A DNA stretch of 64,000 nt from Streptomyces sp. NBC_00670 (lineage in GTDB: Bacteria > Actinomycetota > Actinomycetes > Streptomycetales > Streptomycetaceae): the NCBI RefSeq assembly GCF_036226765.1, contig NZ_CP109017.1:4837001-4901000 (forward strand). Direction: 5' to 3'. This document shows, one piece after another, positions 56,956 through 64,000 of this stretch. How positions within the stretch are numbered: position 1 is the first letter of the stretch; every line of letters begins with the position of its first letter. A program made the translations under genes and the position numbers. The notes beneath the pieces were generated by a model. It saw nothing but the letters and a program-made list of their open reading frames with translations. It was not told the origin of the DNA and searched no databases.

Positions 56956-57756
56956 TCAGTACCGCTCGTTCAGGTGATCCAGCAGCTCGTCGTGGAGCAG
57001 GCCGTTCGACGCGGCGGCGTTGCCGCTGTGCGGGCCCGGACGGCCGTCGAGCCCCGTGAAGCTGCCGCCCGCCTCGGTCACGATGATCGCGTTCGCCGCC
57101 ATGTCCCACAGCGACAGCTCCGGCTCCGCGCACAGGTCGACCGAGCCCTCGGCGACCATCATGTACGGCCAGAAGTCGCCGTACGCGCGCGTGCGCCACA
57201 CCTTGCGGGTCAGGTCGAGGAAGCCGTTCAGCCGGCCGCGCTCCTCCCAGCCGCCGAGCGAGGAGTACGCGAAGGAGGCGTCGGACAGCCGCGAGACGCC
57301 CGAGACGCGCAGCCGGGACGCCGAGGACAGGCTGCGCCCGGTGAACGCGCCGTGCCCCTTCGCAGCCCACCAGCGGCGGCCGAGCGCGGGGGCGGAGACC
57401 AGGCCGACGACGGGTTCGAAGCCCCCCTCACTCGCCTCCGTCAGCGCGATCAGCGTCGCCCAGACGGGCACCCCGCGCACATAGTTCTTGGTGCCGTCGA
57501 TCGGGTCGACGACCCAGCGGCGCGGACCCGTGCCCTCGACGCCGTACTCCTCGCCGAGGACCGCGTCCCGCGGCCGGGCCCGCTGGAGCTGACCGCGGAT
57601 CAACTCCTCGGCCGACTTGTCGGCCTCGCTCACCGGCGTCATGTCCGGCTTGGTCTCGACCTTGAGGTCGAGCGCCTTGAACCGGTCCATCGTCGCGGCA
57701 TCGGCGGCATCCGCGAGGACGTGGGCGAGACGCAGGTCATCGAGATAGTCGGCCAT
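56956..57756 (-). CDS. hisN: Histidinol-phosphatase / inositol-phosphatase family protein HisN
   Basis: A 266-residue inositol-monophosphatase-fold enzyme. Metal motif GEEYG (near 69), catalytic WVVDPIDGTKNYVRGVPVW (near 80-98) and the second metal site WDMAANAIIVTEAGG (near 218). It most probably dephosphorylates histidinol phosphate in histidine biosynthesis; inositol-1-phosphate activity cannot be excluded. TACCGT lies 6 nt upstream of the ATG (leaderless). Divergent from the TetR gene. Confidence 0.85.
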   Translation of the reverse strand: MADYLDDLRLAHVLADAADAATMDRFKALDLKVETKPDMTPVSEADKSAEELIRGQLQRARPRDAVLGEEYGVEGTGPRRWVVDPIDGTKNYVRGVPVWATLIALTEASEGGFEPVVGLVSAPALGRRWWAAKGHGAFTGRSLSSASRLRVSGVSRLSDASFAYSSLGGWEERGRLNGFLDLTRKVWRTRAYGDFWPYMMVAEGSVDLCAEPELSLWDMAANAIIVTEAGGSFTGLDGRPGPHSGNAAASNGLLHDELLDHLNERY

Positions 57757-57945
57757 GACTGCACGGTATCTTCCACGCTCGCGCCGGGGCCAGCAGGGCG
57801 GCCGGGGTGGCGGGGCCCGCGGGGCGGCGGGGCCGGGCCGCCGCGCGTCGAAGGTGCCTCCACGCCCCGCCCGTCCGAGGCCTTGACAGTACGTGCGGGG
57901 GCGTCAACTGTGGGCGACAGGAGTGGCCGTATCCGGGAGGCGACG

Positions 57946-58551
57946 ATGCCTGCAGCGCGGGAGTCCCTGCTCGACGCCGCCTTCTCGGCGCTCGCGAACC
58001 GGCCGTGGCCCGGCGTGCGCATGGTGGACGTGGCCGCCGCGGCGGGCGTCTCCCGGCAGACGCTCTACAACGAGTTCGGCAGCAAGGAGGGACTCTCCCG
58101 CGCCTTGGTGCGGCGCGAGGCCGACGCCTATCTCGCCGGTGTCGAGCGCGTCCTCGCCACGCCCGCCGAGGGCCGTGAACGGCTCACCGGGCTCGCCGAG
58201 TGGACCCTGTCCGCCGCCCGCGGCAACCCCCTCGTACGCGCCATGCTCACCGGCTGCTGGGGCGAGCGGCTCCCCGCGCCGACGCTGTCGGCGGTGCCGT
58301 CGTCCTCCGCGGTGCCCGCGCAGCGGCGGGCCGACGGGCCGCTGCCCTCGCCCTCCGACTTCGTGACGCTGGTCCGCGACCGCACCGTGGCCGCGCTCTC
58401 CGGGCCCGGCGTCACGAAACTGGAGCTCCTGGAGATCGCCCGGTCCGCCGAGCTCGTGGTGCGGCTCTCGCTGTCGTGCGTCGCGGCGCCGCCGGGCGAC
58501 GGCTCGGTCACCGACCTCGTCCGCACGGCGCTGCCACGCCAGTTGAGGTGA
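57946..58551 (+). CDS. TetR-family transcriptional regulator
   Basis: A 201-residue TetR-type regulator. N-terminal helix-turn-helix (about 21-45; VDVAAAAGVSRQTLYNEFGSKEGL) with a variable C-terminal ligand domain. GGGAGG at ideal spacing before the ATG. It faces the convergent SMR transporter gene and may regulate it, though the arrangement is end to end. The gap to hisN (57757-57945) carries no gene. Confidence 0.87.
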   Translation: MPAARESLLDAAFSALANRPWPGVRMVDVAAAAGVSRQTLYNEFGSKEGLSRALVRREADAYLAGVERVLATPAEGRERLTGLAEWTLSAARGNPLVRAMLTGCWGERLPAPTLSAVPSSSAVPAQRRADGPLPSPSDFVTLVRDRTVAALSGPGVTKLELLEIARSAELVVRLSLSCVAAPPGDGSVTDLVRTALPRQLR

Positions 58552-58569
58552 GGCCCGGGCAGGTGCTCC

Positions 58570-58893
58570 TCAGTGCGCGGAACCCGAGAGCTGGAGCCCG
58601 ATCACGCCGATGATCACGAAACTGATCGACACGATCTTGAGCGTGGAGACCAGGTCGCCCAGGAACACCATGCCGTAGATCGCCGTGCCCGCCGCGCCGA
58701 TGCCCGTCCACACCGCGTACGCCGGGCCCACGTCGAGCTTGCGCAGCGACAGGGTCAGCAGACCGAAGCTGCCGAGGGCGAAGCAGCAGAAGGCGATGGT
58801 GGGCCAGAGCCGGGTGAAACCGTGGGACAGCTTGAGGCACACGGCGAAGCCGGTCTCCAGGATCCCGGCGACGATGACCAGCAGCCACGCCAT
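58570..58893 (-). CDS. Small multidrug resistance (SMR) transporter, SugE/Gdx-like
   Basis: A 107-residue four-helix protein with the membrane-embedded Glu in ILETGFAVCLKLS (Glu13), the SMR carboxylate. The sequence is more like the SugE/Gdx guanidinium exporters than EmrE, e.g. the AYAVWTGIGAAGTAIYGM helix. GGAGGG before the ATG. I looked for a guanidine riboswitch upstream and did not find one. Substrate: guanidinium or a quaternary amine, inferred from family. Confidence 0.88.
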   Translation of the reverse strand: MAWLLVIVAGILETGFAVCLKLSHGFTRLWPTIAFCCFALGSFGLLTLSLRKLDVGPAYAVWTGIGAAGTAIYGMVFLGDLVSTLKIVSISFVIIGVIGLQLSGSAH

Positions 58894-59092
58894 GTGCTGT
58901 CCCTCCGTAACTCCGCGTCCCGCGCCGCCGACCCCGCGCTCGCGCCGCTCCGCACGCCCTGTGACTGCTTCGTTCGGTTCGCCCGGCCGCGTCCGACCGG
59001 TGCGATTATGCCTTTACCGGCCGCGTACGGGTGCAAACACGATCTCGGTCATGCGCCGCGCACGCCGGGGGGAAACAGTTGTGCGAGGCGGC

Positions 59093-60103
59093 TCAGTCGC
59101 CCTCCGTGCGCTCCCGGGTCGCCAGCAGCCGGCGCAGCGAGTACAGCCGGGCCGGGTCGGCGTGGCCCTCGGCCACCCAGTCGTCCAGCGCGCAGTCCGG
59201 CTCGTCGTGGCTGCACGCGCGCGGGCAGTCCTCCGTGCCCGCCTCCAGGTCGGGGAAGGCGTGGATGACGCGGGACGGGTCGATGTGCGCGAGCCCGAAC
59301 GACCGTACGCCCGGGGTGTCGACGACCCAGCCGCGGCCGCCCGCCAGCGGGAGCGCCAGCGCGGAGGTGGTGGTGTGCCGGCCGCGGCCCGTCACCGCGT
59401 TGACATGGCCCGTCGTACGCCGTCGCTCCTCGGGCACCAGCGCGTTGACCAGCGTTGTCTTGCCCACCCCGGAGTGCCCGACGAACGCCGTGACCTTGCC
59501 GTCCAGTTCGGCCCGTACGCGGTCGGCGGCGTCGCCGTTCTCCAGTTCCTCGCGGCTGGTGACGACGTACGGGATGTCCAGGTCGCCGTAGAGCTCGAGG
59601 AGTTGGTCCGGCGGGGCGAGGTCGGACTTGGTGAGGACGAGGAACGGGGTGAGGCCACCGTCGAACGCCGCGACCAGACAGCGGTCGATCAGCCGGGGGC
59701 GCGGCTCGGGGTCGGCGAGGGCGGTGACGATGGCGAGCTGGTCGGCGTTGGCGACGACCACGCGCTCGTAGGGATCGTCGTCGTCGGCCGTGCGGCGCAG
59801 CACCGAGGTGCGCTCCTCGATGCGGACGATGCGGGCGAGGGTGTCCTTGGCGCCGGACAGGTCCCCGACCAGGGCCACCCGGTCGCCGACGACCGCCGCC
59901 TTGCGGCCCAGTTCCCGGGCCTTCATCGCCAGCACGGTCCGGTCCTCGACCAGGCAGGTCAGCCGGCCCCGGTCGACGGTGAGGACCAGGCCCTCGGCCG
60001 CGTCCTCGTGCTTGGGCCTGATGTGGGTGCGCGGCCGGTTGCCCCTGCGGTTGGGGCGGCTGCGGATGTCGTCCTCGTCGGTGTGCTTGCCGTAACGGCG
60101 CAT
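59093..60103 (-). CDS. rsgA: Ribosome small-subunit biogenesis GTPase RsgA
   Basis: A 336-residue circularly permuted GTPase: G4 (TKSD near 164), G5 (VTSREE), G1 (GHSGVGKTT near 215) and G3 (DTPG near 260), then a zinc knuckle CPRACSHDEPDC (near 290-302). It acts late in 30S assembly. The OB-fold occupies residues about 30-100. It lies 16 bp after aroA and is probably cotranscribed. ATG at 60103; a longer in-frame extension is Arg-rich and unconserved. Confidence 0.92.
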   Translation of the reverse strand: MRRYGKHTDEDDIRSRPNRRGNRPRTHIRPKHEDAAEGLVLTVDRGRLTCLVEDRTVLAMKARELGRKAAVVGDRVALVGDLSGAKDTLARIVRIEERTSVLRRTADDDDPYERVVVANADQLAIVTALADPEPRPRLIDRCLVAAFDGGLTPFLVLTKSDLAPPDQLLELYGDLDIPYVVTSREELENGDAADRVRAELDGKVTAFVGHSGVGKTTLVNALVPEERRRTTGHVNAVTGRGRHTTTSALALPLAGGRGWVVDTPGVRSFGLAHIDPSRVIHAFPDLEAGTEDCPRACSHDEPDCALDDWVAEGHADPARLYSLRRLLATRERTEGD

Positions 60104-60119
60104 GGTCCCGGTCCGCCCG

Positions 60120-61484
60120 TCAGTTCCCGAGCATCCCGGCCCACAGTTCGGGGAAGTCCGGCAGGGTCTTGGCCGTCGTCGCCACGTTCTCGATCTCCAC
60201 GCCCTCGACCGCCAGGCCGATGATCGCACCGGCCGTGGCCATGCGGTGGTCGTCGTAGGTGTGGAAGACCCCGCCGTGCAGCGGGCGCGGGCGGATGTGC
60301 AGCCCGTCGGCGGTCTCGGTGACGTCCCCGCCGAGTTCGTTGATCTCCTTGGTGAGCGCGGCCAGCCGGTCCGTCTCGTGCAGCCGCAGATGGGCGACGC
60401 CGCGCAGGGTCGACGGGGAGTCGGCGAGGGCGGCGACGGCCGCGATGCCGGGGGTCAGCTCGCCGACCTCGCCGAGGTCCACCTCGATGCCGTGCACGGC
60501 ACCCGAACCGGTGAACTCCAGACCGCGCTCGGTCAGTTCGCAGGAGCCACCCATCTCGGTGAAGATCTCCCGCAGCCGGTCGCCGGGCTGGGTGGTGTGC
60601 TCGGGCCAGTCGGGGATGACGACCGTGCCGCCGGTGACCAGGGCGGCGGCGAGGAACGGCTGCGCGTTCGACAGGTCCGGCTCGATGGTCAGGTCCCGGC
60701 CGAGCAGCGCGCCGGGCGTCACCCGCCACACGTTGGGCTCGCCGCCCGACTCCGGGGTGTCCACCTGGGCGCCGACCGCGCGGAGCATGTCCACCGTCAT
60801 CCGGATGTGCGGCAGGGACGGCAGCGAGGAGCCGGTGTGGCGGACCTCGACGCCCTGGTTGAAGCGCGGTGCGGAGAGCAGCAGCGCCGAGACGAACTGG
60901 GACGAGGAGGAGGCGTCGATCTCGACCGGGCCGCCGTCCAGGGCGCCGCCGCCGTGCACGGTGAGGGGAAGCGCGCCGCGGCCCTCGTCGTCGATGCGGG
61001 CGCCGAGGGCGCGCAGCGCGTCGATCACGCCGTGCAGGGGGCGTTCGTACGAGCGGGGGTCGCCGTCGAAGCGGACGGGGCCGTCGGCGAGGGTGGCGAC
61101 GGGGGGGAGGAAGCGCATGACCGTGCCGGCGTTGCCGACGTCCACCGTGGCGGGGCCGTGGAGGGTGGAGGGGATGACGCGCCAGGCCTCGCCCGGGCCG
61201 GTGGCGGTGCCGGTGCCCGTGCCGGAGTCCACGTGGGTGGTCGCGGAGTTCGACGACACCGTCTCCTCGATGCCGACGCCCATCGCGCGCAGGGCGCCGG
61301 CCATGAGGAGGGTGTCGCGGGAGCGGAGGGGGCGGCGGAGCCAGCCGGGTTCGGAGGCGAGGGCGGCGAGGACGAGGGCGCGATTGGTGACCGACTTGGA
61401 CCCCGGTACGTGGACCGTCGCGTCGACGGCTCCGCGCGCGTGGGGAGCGGGCCAGAGGGCGGTGTGGGCGGGGGTTGCGGTCAT
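60120..61484 (-). CDS. aroA: 3-phosphoshikimate 1-carboxyvinyltransferase (EPSP synthase)
   Basis: A 454-residue AroA, the sixth step of the shikimate pathway (shikimate-3-phosphate plus PEP to EPSP). The start VPGSKSVTNRALVLAALA (near 26), the PEP-binding GNAGTVMRFLPPVA (near 116), GDPRSYERPLHG and the C-terminal RLHETDRLAAL and DDHRMA blocks are present. TAGACT lies 7 nt before the ATG, so it is leaderless. Confidence 0.94.
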   Translation of the reverse strand: MTATPAHTALWPAPHARGAVDATVHVPGSKSVTNRALVLAALASEPGWLRRPLRSRDTLLMAGALRAMGVGIEETVSSNSATTHVDSGTGTGTATGPGEAWRVIPSTLHGPATVDVGNAGTVMRFLPPVATLADGPVRFDGDPRSYERPLHGVIDALRALGARIDDEGRGALPLTVHGGGALDGGPVEIDASSSSQFVSALLLSAPRFNQGVEVRHTGSSLPSLPHIRMTVDMLRAVGAQVDTPESGGEPNVWRVTPGALLGRDLTIEPDLSNAQPFLAAALVTGGTVVIPDWPEHTTQPGDRLREIFTEMGGSCELTERGLEFTGSGAVHGIEVDLGEVGELTPGIAAVAALADSPSTLRGVAHLRLHETDRLAALTKEINELGGDVTETADGLHIRPRPLHGGVFHTYDDHRMATAGAIIGLAVEGVEIENVATTAKTLPDFPELWAGMLGN

Positions 61485-61610
61485 GGGGCGCAGTCTAGTG
61501 GCTGGGGGTGGGGGCGGATCTTGATCGCGTGAGGGTGATTCGCTCCCGTGCCCGTTGCAGGACGGCCCCCAGGGGGCTTCGCCCCGCGCACCCCCGAAGG
61601 GCTACTCGGA

Positions 61611-62333
61611 TCAGAGTTCCAGGAGCCAGCGTGTGCCGCCCACCAGTGCGCACAGCGAGACCGCGTGGAAGAGGAACAGCCAGAGGGCCGGGGGGACGTT
61701 CGTGAGGCGGGAGAGCTGGTCGGCGTCGGAGTCGCCGGCGTTGCCGCGGCGGCGCTTGGCCTGGAGTTCGAAGGCCGGGCGTACGCCGCCGAGGAGCAGG
61801 AACCACACCACCGCGTACGCGAACGCCGCCTGCACCTGGGCACCGGTCAGCCACGACACCGCCAGGAACAGGCCGCCGGTGACGACCACCGTCAGGACGC
61901 CGTACGCGTTGCGGATCATCACGAGCATCACCAGCAGCAGTGCCGTCGCCAGCCACAGCAGTGCCGTGATGTGCCCGGCCGCGAGCAGCGCGGCGCCCCC
62001 GAGGCCCAGCAGCGGGGGAGCGGTGTAGCCCGCGGCGGCCGTCAGGATCATGCCGAGGCCGTGCGGCTTGCCCCGGCTCACCGTGAGACCGCTGGTGTCC
62101 GAGTGCAGGCGTATGCCCGTCAGCGTGCGCCCGCTGAGCAGCGCCACCAGACCGTGGCCGCCCTCGTGGGCGATGGTGATGGCGTTGCGCGAGACCCGCC
62201 AGACCCCGTGCGGGACGACGGCCGCCAGCGCGGCGGCCAGCGTGACCAGCACCACCCACAGATCCGGGTCGGGCTGGACGCCGAAGAGCCGGTCCCAGAG
62301 CTCCGGCAGCGAGGGGATGGCTTGACTGTTCAT
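61611..62333 (-). CDS. M50-like integral membrane metalloprotease
   Basis: A 240-residue protein with about six membrane segments. The zinc motif HEGGH (56-60) lies at the end of the first conserved helix, followed by a GYTAPPLLGLGGAALL segment; the second metal ligand is not obvious. It resembles the M50-B intramembrane proteases. Its substrate is unknown. The divergent YedK-type gene starts 93 bp away. Confidence 0.82.
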   Translation of the reverse strand: MNSQAIPSLPELWDRLFGVQPDPDLWVVLVTLAAALAAVVPHGVWRVSRNAITIAHEGGHGLVALLSGRTLTGIRLHSDTSGLTVSRGKPHGLGMILTAAAGYTAPPLLGLGGAALLAAGHITALLWLATALLLVMLVMIRNAYGVLTVVVTGGLFLAVSWLTGAQVQAAFAYAVVWFLLLGGVRPAFELQAKRRRGNAGDSDADQLSRLTNVPPALWLFLFHAVSLCALVGGTRWLLEL

Positions 62334-62426
62334 GATCGGTGGTGGCTCCGGGAGGTCGGGCCGGGCGGGGACGGCGCCCGGCGTCGTCGTTGAGGGGCGG
62401 CGGGCCGGCCTGGCAGTGTGGCACGT

Positions 62427-63275
62427 ATGTGCGGACGGTATGCGGCGAGTCGTGGACCCGAGGATCTCGCAGGAATCTTTGAGATAGAGCTGGGGGTCCC
62501 GAACCCCCAGGAGGTGCAGGACCCCCAGGAGTCCACCGGGCCCCTCGTGCCCGACTACAACGTGGCCCCCACCAAGGAGGTCCTCGTCGTCCTCGACCGC
62601 CCCCTGAAGGACGCCGCCTCGCCGCGTCCGGTTCGCCAGCTGCGCCGGCTTCGCTGGGGGCTCGTGCCGGCCTGGGCGAAGTCGCCCGAGGGCGCGGCCC
62701 GGATGATCAACGCGCGGGCCGAGACCGTGCACGAGAAGCCCGCCTACCGCCAGGCCTTCGCCGCCCGGCGCTGCATCCTCCCCGCCGACGGCTACTACGA
62801 GTGGGTCACCGGCAGGGAGGAGCGGGACCTGGAGGTGGAGGGGAAGCGGAAGCGGGCGCGCAAGCAGCCGTACTTCGTGACGCCCGCCGACGGGTCGGTG
62901 TTCGCGATGGCCGGGCTGTACGAGTTCTGGCGCGACCGTACGCTCCCGGACGGGCATCCCCGGGCCTGGTGGGTGACGTGCTCCGTGATCACCACGGAGG
63001 CCGAGACCGCACCGCTCGCCGTGCCGCCGCAGGAGGGCCCCAAGGCGCTCGCCGACATCCACCCCCGCATGCCGCTGATGCTGACGCCGGACCGGTGGGA
63101 CGCCTGGCTGGACCCGCGCCGCACCGACACCGCCGAGCTGCGCGAGCTGCTCGTGCCGCCGCCGGAGGGGCTCATGCGGGCGTACCCGGTAGGCACCGCG
63201 GTGAGCAACGTCCGCAACAACGGCCCCGAACTGCTGAAGGAACTGTCGGGCCCGGAGGAGGGCACGCTCTTCTGA
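62427..63275 (+). CDS. HMCES/YedK (SRAP) abasic-site-processing protein
   Basis: A 282-residue SRAP-family protein. Cys2 directly after the initiator Met (MCGRYA) forms the covalent link to abasic sites in single-stranded DNA. The NVAPT block (near 49-53), NARAET (near 96), FAARRCILPADGYYEW (near 111-126) and the catalytic His in ADIHPRMP are all present. It protects AP sites during replication. The start is fixed by the need for Cys at position 2. Confidence 0.92.
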   Translation: MCGRYAASRGPEDLAGIFEIELGVPNPQEVQDPQESTGPLVPDYNVAPTKEVLVVLDRPLKDAASPRPVRQLRRLRWGLVPAWAKSPEGAARMINARAETVHEKPAYRQAFAARRCILPADGYYEWVTGREERDLEVEGKRKRARKQPYFVTPADGSVFAMAGLYEFWRDRTLPDGHPRAWWVTCSVITTEAETAPLAVPPQEGPKALADIHPRMPLMLTPDRWDAWLDPRRTDTAELRELLVPPPEGLMRAYPVGTAVSNVRNNGPELLKELSGPEEGTLF

Positions 63276-63309
63276 CCCGCTCCTCTGACCCGCTCCCGTG
63301 ACCCCGCCG

Positions 63310-63338
63310 TCTCCCCTCCCCTCCCCTCCCCTCCCTCC
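63310..63338. repeat. Pyrimidine-rich (CCCCT)n microsatellite
   Basis: About five CCCCT/CTCCC units in the 94-bp gap between the YedK-type gene and the next hydrolase. Slippage-prone and non-coding. Confidence 0.8.
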
Positions 63339-63369
63339 GCCGCCGCCCCCGAGGCGGCACCATGGCCGG

Positions 63370-64000
63370 GTGACCACCCCCGCGACAGCCACCACGGAAA
63401 CCGTCGACACACCGGCCGGACCCGCCCGTCTCACCTGGCACCCCGCCCGCGCCCCCCGCCTCGTCCTCGCCGTCGGCCACGGCGCGGGCGGTGGCATCGA
63501 GGCACGTGATCTGCGGGCGCTCGCCGCCGAACTGCCCCGCCACGGCGTGAGCGTGGCCCTCGTCGAGCAGCCCTGGCGGGTCGCCGGCAAGAAGGTGGCG
63601 CCGGCGCCGAAGACCCTGGACACCGCCTGGCGTGCCCTGTGGCCCGCGCTGGCCGCCCCCGGCCTCCCCGTGATCGCCGCGGGCCGCAGCGCGGGCGCCC
63701 GCGTCGCCTGCCGCACCGCCGGGGAGCTCGGCGCGCACGCCGTCCTCGCGCTGAGCTTTCCGCTGCACCCGCCGGGCCGTCCCGAGAAGTCCCGCGCCGC
63801 CGAACTGCTCGGGACCCGGGTCCCCACCCTCGTCGTCCAGGGCGGCAGGGACCCCTTCGGCCGGCCCGAGGAGTTCCCCGAAGGGCGTCACGAGCTCGTC
63901 GAGGTGCCGCACGCCGATCACGGCTTCGCCGTGCCCAAACGGGCGGAACTCGGCCAGGAGGAGGCCCTGGAGATCCTCGCGGCGGCCGTCGTGCGGTGGA
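63370..64000 (+). CDS. Alpha/beta hydrolase (KANL3/Tex30-type), cut by the window end
   Basis: An open frame from GTG 63370 running off the right end (210 codons seen, no stop). The hydrolase motifs are GHGAGGG (near 37), nucleophile GRSAGAR (near 115), acid in QGGRDPFG (near 165) and His in HADHGF (near 188), so only the extreme C-terminus is missing. The Thr/Pro-rich N-terminus is disordered. It is the last gene before the predicted sigR-rsrA region. Confidence 0.75.
   Translation, partial: MTTPATATTETVDTPAGPARLTWHPARAPRLVLAVGHGAGGGIEARDLRALAAELPRHGVSVALVEQPWRVAGKKVAPAPKTLDTAWRALWPALAAPGLPVIAAGRSAGARVACRTAGELGAHAVLALSFPLHPPGRPEKSRAAELLGTRVPTLVVQGGRDPFGRPEEFPEGRHELVEVPHADHGFAVPKRAELGQEEALEILAAAVVRW

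Noticed and set aside
58894..59092. Guanidine riboswitch upstream of the SMR transporter gene
   Set aside because: I searched by eye for the ACGR-loop hairpins and the guanidine-I/III cores and found none. There is only a CATAAT hexamer (59010-59005, minus) that could be a -10.

Overview
The window is a high-GC actinobacterial chromosome segment, almost certainly from Streptomyces. The evidence is the extreme third-position GC, frequent GTG starts, ATGA-coupled genes, a WblC/WhiB7 regulator, a DUF3152 protein, a PelF-like glycosyltransferase and large in-frame low-complexity insertions. I see no insertion sequence, prophage, CRISPR array or rRNA. About 50 protein genes and two initiator tRNAs fill it. 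Gene content and order from about 21.2 to 51.5 kb match, from memory, the mycobacterial Rv3193c-Rv3202c neighbourhood (AdnA, AdnB, NudC, mycoredoxin, UvrD2, WhiB7, ABC1 kinase, ThiF-like protein, zinc-metalloprotease-like protein, PDZ/Lon protein, UPF0182). The right end (aroA, rsgA, HMCES/YedK-type protein) resembles the block next to mycobacterial sigH, so sigR-rsrA probably lies just beyond the window.

Region by region. 0.3-3.5 kb: a small acidic protein, an alpha/beta hydrolase and a repeat-rich DUF3152 metalloprotease-like membrane protein. 3.5-9.6 kb: a peptide ABC importer operon (lipoprotein, two permeases, fused double ATPase) preceded by a strong promoter and an apparently leaderless 30-codon leader peptide. 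9.6-14.6 kb: a compact operon with a PelF-like glycosyltransferase, a polytopic membrane protein, an 18-codon ORF, a nucleotide-sugar epimerase and a spherulin-4/GH135-like protein. This is a candidate Pel-like polysaccharide system and the most interesting part of the window. 14.6-20.4 kb: MoeZ, a secreted lipoprotein peptidase and a large protein joining a degenerate kinase domain to a lysylphosphatidylglycerol-synthase-type membrane domain.

20.6-35.1 kb: genome maintenance and stress. An alkyltransferase-like DNA repair protein, the AdnA-AdnB helicase-nuclease, an M20 peptidase, NudC, mycoredoxin with a sigma-R-type promoter, UvrD2, and wblC behind a roughly 600-nt leader with an upstream ORF and an intrinsic terminator (an attenuator). 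35.2-42.2 kb: an ABC1 kinase overlapping a ThiF-like gene, a YgjP-type metalloprotein, a TerD-AIM24 fusion and two further AIM24 genes. 42.3-51.5 kb: Nudix hydrolase, DUF2342 protein, SDR protein, MoaE, a small membrane protein, PDZ-Lon protease, PPA1309 protein and UPF0182.

51.5-54.1 kb: two identical initiator tRNA genes flanking a Sel1/TPR-repeat protein. 54.2-64.0 kb: a Fur-family repressor divergent from a catalase with a palindromic operator inside the promoter, a CBS protein, HisN, a TetR regulator, an SMR transporter, RsgA, AroA, an M50-like protease, a YedK/HMCES-type protein and a truncated alpha/beta hydrolase. Many genes have a TANNNT -10 hexamer 5-7 nt before the start codon and are probably leaderless. 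Family assignments come from motifs read by eye; no database search was run.
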